Assembly: GCA_022828595.1 (NCBI GenBank)
Contig: JAKGHH010000003.1
Span: 60,873,759 to 60,937,758, forward strand
Direction: 5' to 3'
DNA from: Nelumbo lutea
Taxonomy: Eukaryota; Streptophyta; Magnoliopsida; Proteales; Nelumbonaceae
DNA length: 64,000 nucleotides
Position numbers and translations under genes: made by a program. Shown here piece by piece: positions 56,722-64,000 of the stretch (position 1 is the first letter of the stretch; the number at the start of each line of letters is the position of its first letter). The notes under the pieces are model-generated. The model had not been told where the DNA came from. It worked only from the letters and a program-made list of their open reading frames with translations, and did no database searches.

Positions 56722-57124
56722 GACGTCCTCCTCTCTCCCCAAATCCTTCTGGGTTGAAGCAGCAGAAATTGTAGTGTTCCTCAATAACCGGTGGCCTATT
56801 CCAATACTTGGCAATCTCTCTCCTTATGAAAAGTTGTTTGGTCAAAAACCTGATTATTTTATATTACGAAGTTTTGGTTGTCTTTGCTATCCTTTTATTT
56901 GGCCATATAACAAACACAAGATGAACTATAGATCCGTTAGATGCATTTTTATTGGAAATAGTTCTTCTCGTAAAGGGTACAAGTGCTATAATTTAGCCAC
57001 TTCACAAGAAATTATTGCAAGACATGTGGTTTTTGATGAGAAACAGTTTATAGAAATCTCTCAAGAGAGGAATCCTTCTGAACCTTTGAGTTCAGCACCA
57101 GTCACTCTACTACATGTTCCTTAA
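55800..57124 (+). pseudogene. Element G pre-integrase and integrase with (CT)n insertion
   Basis: No DSGA protease motif is found; VQVGNGEGLTI (about 55850) is the protease C-side. Pre-integrase DWHHRLGHASLK and CEVCQLGKAHRL (zinc site intact) at about 56165-56310. Integrase: YSDVWGP, then stops, then FQSDWEGEF and HTHEQNGNAERKH. Between ESTL and LPKSFWVEAAE, where related elements have a short LSLLAHA-like stretch, an in-frame (CT)n microsatellite (56672-56719) encodes repeated Leu-Ser. C-terminal GNSSSRKGYKCYN follows. Confidence 0.82.
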
Positions 57125-57271
57125 ATCACTAGTGCGCAAGAGAATGGTATCTCTTCTGATGACTCTCCATCTCTTGAACAATGTATAACTGCAAGATCAT
57201 CTTCAATTGATACTAATGAATCTTTATCTCATGTTGATAATCAGACAGATCAGCCATGTAAGAAAACACAG

Positions 57272-58930
57272 TTGATTCAAGAGATTCTGGATGCCACACC
57301 TGTTGTTCCTGCTCCAAATGTACGGACACATTCTATGACTACTTGTTCCATGAGTTTCCACCATGCGCAGACTGCCACAAGGTATCCTTTACATGAAAGA
57401 CTACTTGCAGATGGTAGTCAGAGTGATGTGGAACCAACTTCCTACTCTCAGGCGTCCAAGTCTGTTCACTGGCGCACTGCTATGGCATTTGAATTTCAGG
57501 CTCTCATACAGAATGGTACGTGGCAGCTTGTTCCTTATGATTCGTCTATGAATGTTGTTGGCTTTAAGTGGGTTTACAAAATTAAGAGAAAACCTTATGG
57601 TTCTATGGAACGATACAAAGTCAGACTAGTATCTCAGGGTTTCTCTCAAGTTCCTAGTGTCGATTTCACTAACACTTTCAGTCCTATTGTTAAGCTAGGC
57701 ACTATTAGTACAGTTTTATCTTTGGCCACCTCACAAGGATGGGACATTAAGCAGATAGAGGTTCACAATGTCTTCTTGAATAGATTTATTCAAGAAAATA
57801 TTTATATGAAACAACTCTCTATGGTCTTCGTGAAGCCCCTCGGGCTTGGTTCTCTTGACTCAATAGCAAACTTCATGATCTTGGCTTCAGAAGTTCTCAG
57901 TGTTATCCCTCTCTCTTCATTTATACCAAAAATAATATTGTTGTTACTAGTTCTTCTACTGCTTTAGAAGTTCTCTCGACTCTATAGCAAACTTCATGAT
58001 AATATTGTTATTGGTTCTTCTACTACTCATATTTCTCAACTCGTTTTGGATCTATCTCGGAGTTTCTCTCTTAAGGACCTCAAATTTCTACACTATTTTC
58101 TTGGAGTAGAAGCTCATCAAGACAAGACTAGGATGTTGCTTTCTCAGAGGCATTACATTTTGGACCTCCTACAGAAAACTAATCTGGCAGCCTCTAAACA
58201 CTTGACCACGCCAATGGCTCCCACGTCAAGATTGTCTAAATTTCAAGGAGACCCGCTTCCTGATCCTACTCAGTATCGTAGCATTGTTGGGGCCCTACAA
58301 TATGTTACACTCACATGACTATATATGGCATTTGTGGTGAACAAGGCATGCTAATTCCTTCAGAACCCGACCAATGATCATGGGACGGCAATGAAATGCA
58401 TTTTGCGTTATCTCAAAGGCACAATTGGGTATGGGCTATTTTTTGCATCTAATTCTCTTGGGTATTTAGTTGCTTTTTCAGATACTGATTGGGCCATTTG
58501 CCCTAATGATCGCCAATCTCCTGGCAGCTATGGTATTTTTCTTGGGTCTCATTTAATCTCCTAGAGTGCAAAGAAACAATCCACCATTGCCCGTTCTAGC
58601 ACTGAAGTCGAATTTTGCTCATTAGCTAACACCACCACCGAATTACTATGGCTTCGGTCTCTACTATGGGATTTTGGTATTCGTCAATCTATTCTGCCTA
58701 TTCTTTATTGTGATAATATTGGTGCCACGTATTTGGCAGTGCATCCGGTGTTTCATGCTCGTACCAACCATATCGAAGTGGACTTTCATTTTTTGTGTGA
58801 TCATATTCTCCATAAAAATTTGGACGCCCAATATATTTCTACTAATGATCAGCAGCTGGCCGACATCTTTACCAAAGCTCTTGCTCCAACTCGATTTGAT
58901 TTTCTCTGGTCCAAGCTTCATGTGCTTCCA
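57272..58930 (+). pseudogene. Element G reverse transcriptase and RNase H (broken)
   Basis: Reads GTWQLVPYDSSMNVVGFKWVY, MERYKVRLVSQGFSQVPSVDF and QENIYMKQ, then jumps directly to LYGLREAPRAWF, losing an intervening segment. The YVDD region is replaced by a partial duplication: a segment with ATAGCAAACTTCATGAT and ATTGTTnTTnnTTCTTCTAC occurs twice (about 57857-57965 and 57973-58028). LKDLKFLHYFLGVE and RNase H parts (SDTDWAICPNDRQSPGSYG; ARSSTEVEF; HIEVDFHFLCD; ADIFTKAL) follow with stops. Confidence 0.82.
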
Positions 58931-58953
58931 ACCCAGTTTCGCTTGAGGGGGCG

Positions 58954-59299
58954 CATTAAGGAAAGCTCTCCAAAAGGTAATTTCACAAGTCTAGCAGTTA
59001 CCAATGGAGACTCTCAGTCCAACTTAACAGCTACCAATAAAGGATCTTTAGCAGCTGCTAATGAAAGATCTCCTTCAAGAATAACAGTTACTAATGAAGG
59101 CTCTCATACAGATTTGGCAACCGGTAAATTAGAAAGAGAATTAATTAGCAATCTTTGTACATAGGCAACTGCTTATTCTATTCTTAGTTTCTTTTATTAT
59201 TTTTGCTCTGTGTATATATACTATACCATCTCAGCCAGGTCAAGCAATACAAAGAATTCTTTTATTTTTTTTACTTTTCTCTCTTCTACATTCGTATCT
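58954..59299 (+). repeat. 3' LTR of element G
   Basis: Pairs with the 5' LTR at most positions, with scattered substitutions and small indels. Confidence 0.88.
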
Positions 59300-59406
59300 A
59301 CTGCAACTATTCTAGTAAACAAATTAAGGAGCAGACTGGTTGGATCAATCCGGATTTAAGCTCTTTTCTCAAGCTGGAAATAGTCGACAATGTATTAATT
59401 GCACAC

Positions 59407-59888
59407 CTGACTCTTAATGCTAACGTTAGTCTTATCTTCCTCCCTATCAGAGCCTGAAACAACTAATCCAAGGCCACCGTAAAAACCGGGAAGGCAGCCA
59501 GGCAGCTTTGGTACTCCATCAACAACCTTATTGCCAGCAGTACTCTTCAAACTTACATGCTCAGTAATGTGGGAGGTGAAGAATCCTTTTTGAAGGCTTT
59601 TCTTAATGATGGACGGTAACCCTTTGAGCCCCATTTTGGCTTTCTCACGTTTGGACAGAGGTCGAGCTGATTCTTGCTCTAACAATTTGGCTTGTGACTT
59701 AGCCTCAGATAAACCACATTTTAGCATGTTCACACTGAAGTGTGAGCTCTGAGCAACGGGAGCAGTCTCACCATTAAAATCTCTGTATCTATTCACAGAG
59801 TAGATTGATTTTAGAGACTCCCTTCTCTTTTTTCTTTTCCTTGGGTTACCCTTAACACCCATGGGGAACCCAACTCAACCAGAGAGAC
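59407..59888 (-). CDS. Unrecognised exon-like open frame, 152 codons
   Basis: I do not recognise the product. On the minus strand the frame starts ATG at 59862 and is flanked by a good acceptor (TTGCTTCTGTGTAG/GTCTC, exon start 59888) and donor (AAGAGTCAG/GTGTGC, exon end 59407, phase 0). The predicted segment is basic, with a possible nuclear signal GNPRKRKKRRES at residues 5-16, a KREKAKMGLKG stretch near the middle and no clear membrane segment. No partner exons were identified: element G begins 108 bases downstream and no convincing exon lies upstream to 64000. It may be a real gene exon, a captured fragment or a chance frame. Confidence 0.35.
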
Positions 59889-60203
59889 CTACACAGAAGC
59901 AAAGCAAAAAGAAGAATCAAGGTAAAAGAACAGATAATTGTTAGGAGAAAAGAATATATTATCGAAAACCACCGAAATGAGCATACTAGAACTACAAAGG
60001 AAAGAAAATAAACGACTTCCTAACTACAGTACTAAGAAAACAACAAGAGAGTACTTCCTTGAAGATTCACACGATCCAGAATCCTTACAAATCATGAATG
60101 ACCGCAAGACAGGTTCTGCACCTATGTGGACATCCATTCGAGCAGTCGCTGATGCTGAACTTCTCTTGGCTCATTTGTACTTCTCACATTGAATTATGCA
60201 TCT

Positions 60204-60273
<70 letters not shown>

Positions 60274-61130
60274 GATGAGGCTCTGATAGAAATTTGGAAA
60301 CTTCTCTTTGCTCAGTTTGTAAAGAGTACAAATACAATGTGTATAGTGCAAATACATAGAAAATAATACAAAATATAAGGTTTTGCACTCTACATATTTA
60401 CATTTGTACTCCTTCCAAACTAAGCCTTTGAGATCCAAGTTGATTTGCTACATGGAAAGTTGAAGCTCAACAATAGATGATTCAACTAGAAAATTCACAC
60501 ACACACATACACATAGGGAGTGGGTTTGTTATTTAGGTTGTTTAATGAATAATGAGCTTCCCTAAAACAGCTAAGTATCTTCCATGTATAAGGTTGACAT
60601 GGAATTGTGGGTTGATCACTTGGCCAATCAAACAGAAAGAGAAGGCCTGACAAAACTTTGTGTAAATGCATAGGAATTAGATTTTAAGAATGAGATAGAC
60701 TTGACATGAACTTTAGTTTCTGCCCTGATGAAAATTGAGCCTTATAGTTGGAGAGAAAAACATCCTTCTTGGAAACTAATAAGGAAGAAAGAGAAGGATT
60801 GGGATTGTTGTCAAATACTCCCTCCCCCCTAGAGAGAAGAGAAGAAGAAGAAAGTGAATGTGAATGATTGAATGCATGTTCTACCTTACTGTTTTTATTG
60901 TTACTAGTTAAAGGAAGGGAAAATTTCTTAAACTACCCATAAGTTTTAGGAAATGGATTTAGTCACCCATACTGTTTAGAAATTGACTTAAAGAATTCCC
61001 ATGCTTTCTGACAACCGACCAAATCCTCCCCTACCGTTAGCATGCCATAACAATCCATTGGCATGTAATGCCACATGACTTATATAATTTTTATATTCCA
61101 AACATACCCTTTTGGCCCTGGATGAAATGC
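59889..61130. other. Non-coding DNA with microsatellites
   Basis: Contains a (CT)n run at 60211-60271 and a short (CA)n at about 60498. The frames across the CT run encode only Arg-Glu repeats and are not genes. Confidence 0.5.
60211..60271. repeat. (CT)n microsatellite
   Basis: About 30 uninterrupted CT units. Confidence 0.97.
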
Positions 61131-61260
61131 CAATCATGGTTTTCAGAATCAGACCAGACCGATTGACCCAAGAACTAATCATGGACCTAGGTCCAGTTTT
61201 AGACCTCGAAACTGTTTGACTCGGGGTTGGACCGGTGGTTGAATCGTTTGACCTGAGAGC
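61130..61260. repeat. Partial copy of the 48202-48497 MITE family
   Basis: GGACCGGTGGTTGAATCGTTTGACCT and nearby strings resemble, in reverse complement, the GTTAAACGATTCAACCGTCTGG part of the MITE at 48202. Only part of the element is seen. Confidence 0.4.
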
Positions 61261-61559
61261 TGGTGGCCAAAATGGCTCTGTTTTCGATCCGGCTTGGAAA
61301 ATCATGATGTCAACTTTACCTTTTACTGTTCTTCAAAATTTCAAAATAAAACTGAATGGATTTGAATTTTCAACCCTCCATTGCAAAGGAAGAGCACAGC
61401 CATGGGCAGAGACACCCTTTAATCTTTATTTTTCTACAGAATAAACACTTTCCATTTTATCGTTTTCTAAATACATACTCTTTCATTATTAGTAGGGTCT
61501 TGCCTAGTCATATGAACAACAACTACAAGGTTGGACATGGAAGTTATAATATGCAAGAG

Positions 61560-62034
61560 TTTTGTATGGGTCACAACTCAAAGCACAAATTCTTTGTTTC
61601 AGAATTCAATTACTGTGCTATATCTGCTGCCACTCTCTGTGCATCTGCAAAAGCTCATAACAAGTCTGGCTTGGTGATACCCACGTTATACAGTCCAGTC
61701 TTGCCTTTCCAACTGTCTAGAAATGGCATATTTGGATAGCCGTCTTGGCTGTTAAAGAATTCTCCTCCTTAAGCCATAAAGGTACATTGCTTCTGTATCC
61801 GGTTTCTAGAATTACCGAGTCAAATTCCAGAACTCTACCATCAACAAACTCTACACCTTTTGGTGGTGAATCTATGGATTCTAAGAACTACCTTGATTTC
61901 TCCATTCTAGATTTTGGCCAGAGTACTGACATCCAAAGCTAGGGTCTTTCCAGTAGTCATCTTCATTTCAATGGAACCAATTTTGGGCATTTTAATCCCA
62001 GTTTTATAGGAAGTCAATTTAGAAACCACATTGA
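61560..62034 (-). pseudogene. YUCCA-type flavin monooxygenase fragment
   Basis: YUCCA enzymes convert indole-3-pyruvate to auxin. The minus strand encodes degraded C-terminal parts: KTGIKMPKIGSIEMKMTTGK, then LDVSTLAKI-stop, then [20 protein letters not shown] and [10 protein letters not shown], where YUCCA proteins have a (L)ATGY motif (here ETGY). A one-base shift moves the reading to [20 protein letters not shown] and VGITKPDLL-stop-AFADAQRVAADIA. The N-terminal FAD and NADPH sites are absent. Stops, frameshift and truncation make it a pseudogene. Identity is from motif recognition. Confidence 0.75.
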
Positions 62035-62049
62035 AAGACCAAATGTTGA

Positions 62050-62280
62050 TCTTCCGAATTTACATACACTTCCCCTGTTGCATTTGGTCAGAAATTTGTT
62101 CATCTTTACTTATATCCAACTTCTAATAATGGCCTCAATGCCTCTAATGGGATTTTCTCCATCACTTTAGGACCTTATACTCTTCTCAACAACTTCAATG
62201 CTTTACAAATTGCTGAGGCTTTAAACTATGATGTCATTCTTAAAGAGTTTTCAGAAAATGGCTCACTTAAGTTGAATTGG
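62050..62280 (+). pseudogene. CrRLK1L receptor-kinase malectin-like domain fragment
   Basis: About 75 codons without a stop read SSEFTYTSPVAFGQKFVHLY, then LYPTSNNGLNASNGIFSITL, GPYTLLNNFNALQIAEALNY and DVILKEFSENGSLKLNW. This pattern (FTY..PV..G.KFVRLYFYP, then FSVT.G.YTLL.NFSA, then ALNY..I.KEFS) is typical of the extracellular malectin-like region of FERONIA/CrRLK1L kinases. No signal peptide, second malectin domain, membrane span or kinase is found. It starts within about 20 bases of the oppositely oriented YUCCA fragment. Confidence 0.65.
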
Positions 62281-62559
62281 AGTCGCCACCCATCAATTGA
62301 GGAAATGGAGGTGATGGGACCTCTAAGAATGGCTTCAAAATCATTTATCGTTTTATATAGTGACTCCAAAGCCCACGCACTCACTACAACAATCTGGGTA
62401 AGATCGAATGGGAGAGGGAAGGGGTTTGGCACCCCTCTCCGAGGTCCAATAGGTGGGGCCCACATGGTCTCCCAAATAGGCATAATCACAAATACGAAAA
62501 AAGCAAATATTTAATCCATCAAAAACTAATTAATATCAAAGGAAGAACAAATCAACATA

Positions 62560-63085
62560 AAAGAATTTCTTCCTTATTTTTACTTATCTATTTTATTTTT
62601 TTTAATTTTCTCTAATTAATTAAAATATATTTTTATTTTTATGTTTTTTAATTATAAATGTTATTTCTATAATTTTTTATTTTTATCTAATCTTTATTCT
62701 TTATCAATTATATTTTTTAAGAAATCCTATTTGTATATTTTAGGGAATTATTATTTTGTTATTTCGTTATTATTTTTTTATTTTCTTGAATCTTTTATGT
62801 TTTTCTATTTATCTATTTCTTTTATTATCTGTATTTTCCTTCTTTTATTTTCCTTTTTTAATTTTATCAGTTATTATTATATATTTTTTATTTTTATTAG
62901 TGTCTTATTTCTATGCTTATTCATTGGATTTATCATTTACTCATCATATTCTATCATGAAATTTCTATTATTATATTTTCTTATTTATTTCTCATTTTTC
63001 TTCTTTTTTAAAAATTTTTTTAGTCTATTTTTTTATTTCACTATTTTCTCCATCATTATTCCAATTAGCTATCTCTTATCATAAA
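62560..63085. other. T-rich low-complexity region
   Basis: Extremely T-rich + strand; long frames here encode Phe/Leu/Ile/Tyr runs only because of composition. Confidence 0.7.
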
Positions 63086-63356
63086 TTCAAGAAGCAAAAT
63101 CAAAACTATATTTAATTTGAGTTTAACTTATCTGGAAGATCACAAAAGAAGTAGCATAAGCAGAAAGGGAACTGATAAAACAAGCTAATCAATATATTGG
63201 TATCAGTTCTAAATACAATATCAAAAGATAACTAATCAGATTAACATAACAAAGGAAACGGGAATACTAGTAAGACCTAATTGTTTTTACCTACACAGAA
63301 CCTAACCTTCACAATGGAGGAGAAATAAGAACATGCTGAAATGAATAATAACCTAA

Positions 63357-64000
63357 CTAGCGAGGGGCGCCCGTGCTCAGCACGGGCGAGTAATACCGAG
63401 TAAGTGGGAGAATAAAAAAGAACAATAAATGCTGTAGTTGTGGGATCCGAATCCGGGTTTCTAATGTAATGAACCAATTAATCTATGAAAAATATATATT
63501 ACATAACAAAGAGAAGAAATACAAATTTTATATGTATCATTATGAATCCATAACTGCTTACAAATTACAAGTGTCTAACTAAAAAATCAAATAAAAAACA
63601 ATCAAAAGAAAAATATCACACTTTGTGGTATATGCACTACAATATTATGTATTAGGTATATAGCTAGTGATCCTGTGCAAGCTCTGAACTAAAAAATTCT
63701 CCTTGTGGAAATCAAACATGGTCGTCGTCTTCCTAGAGAAGTCCTACGCTAACTGTCGTAACTCACCCATCAATCCAGGAGTCCCATAGTAGGACACCCC
63801 TACAACAAGTTAAAATTAACCCATCGTTAGTTGGTTCTAAGAAAGCTCAGTGATCATGAATGGAACTGTTCTATGTTTAGTAGACGATGGAAGGGAGCTA
63901 GTTAGTTGCTTATCAATGCGTTGATCAATGCGATTAACGACTGTTGGAGAAAATGGGGTCATTGTAACTTTGGAGGAGAAGCTTTGAAGCGCGTCTGAAG
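63357..64000 (-). mobile_element. Helitron 3' terminus, body continuing past the window
   Basis: On the minus strand a perfect 9-bp-stem hairpin CGCCCGTGC-TGA-GCACGGGCG (63388-63368) is followed seven bases later by CTAG (63360-63357) and then T. This matches the hairpin-CTRR-T ending of plant Helitrons. The element therefore extends to higher coordinates. No Rep/helicase coding region or 5' TC terminus is visible before 64000. Confidence 0.7.

Larger units (their letters stand above)
54492..59299 (+). mobile_element. Copia element G, complete ends, decayed genes
   Basis: LTRs 54492-54843 and 58954-59299; target duplication ACTGC exact at 54487-54491 and 59300-59304. Primer binding site TGGTATCAGAGC at 54844 and CTTGAGGGGGCG before the 3' LTR. 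LTRs begin (T/C)ATTAAGGAAAGCTCTCC and end TATCT rather than the canonical TG...CA. Gag, protease and reverse transcriptase each carry internal deletions. Confidence 0.9.

Noticed and set aside
60194..60438. Minus-strand frames with long Arg-Glu repeats
   Set aside because: They are translations of a (CT)n microsatellite.
61356..61739. A 127-codon + strand frame overlapping the YUCCA region
   Set aside because: The opposite strand carries recognisable YUCCA motifs over the same bases; the + frame has no domain and is an antisense shadow.
62641..63084. 147-codon frame resembling a multi-pass membrane protein
   Set aside because: The DNA is extremely T-rich; the Phe/Leu/Ile/Tyr content follows from base composition, and no conserved motif or codon pattern is seen.

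Overview
This is nuclear DNA from a flowering plant. The evidence is a conserved plant potassium-channel beta-subunit gene (KAB1 type) with GT-AG introns, many Ty1/Copia retrotransposons primed by a TGGTATCAGAGC initiator-Met tRNA site, L1-type LINEs, a tRNA-derived SINE, hAT-type MITEs and a Helitron terminus. The very long, repeat-filled introns suggest a repeat-rich lineage; the species cannot be read from the sequence.

Layout. 1-2394: decayed 3' part of a Copia element (R1) split by a non-autonomous hAT element. 4031-44990: the one convincing host gene, KAB1, on the + strand. Its four exons (4031-4594, 6665-6808, 38886-39050, 44877-44990) join at phase-0 junctions into an uninterrupted 328-codon reading frame. 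Intron 1 is about 2.1 kb, intron 2 about 32.1 kb and intron 3 about 5.8 kb. Roughly 88 percent of intron 2 is Copia DNA: A (minus, truncated), B (+, complete ends) with H nested in it, C (minus, truncated), and F (minus) carrying D at its LTR edge and E in its reverse transcriptase; E carries a solo LTR of the D family. The order of events can be read: F, then E into F, then a D-like element into E (now a solo LTR), and D into F. Intron 3 has a 5'-truncated LINE with a 15-bp target duplication, a compound microsatellite, a Tourist-like MITE and a SINE. Long inverted arms (43341-44140 and 45350-46637) bracket the last KAB1 exon.

45000-54050: two MITEs, then a broken L1-type LINE on the minus strand holding two hAT MITEs with recognisable 8-bp target duplications. 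54492-59299: Copia element G with exact target duplications but decayed genes. 59407-59888 (minus): an unrecognised exon-like open frame. 61560-62034 (minus) and 62050-62280 (+): adjacent fragments of a YUCCA flavin monooxygenase and of a CrRLK1L receptor-kinase malectin-like domain. 63357 to the end: a Helitron 3' terminus whose body runs out of the window.

No bacterial-type operon, CRISPR array or defence system is present. The interest lies in the gene's architecture, the ordered nested insertions, the inverted arms around the terminal exon, and the captured gene fragments.
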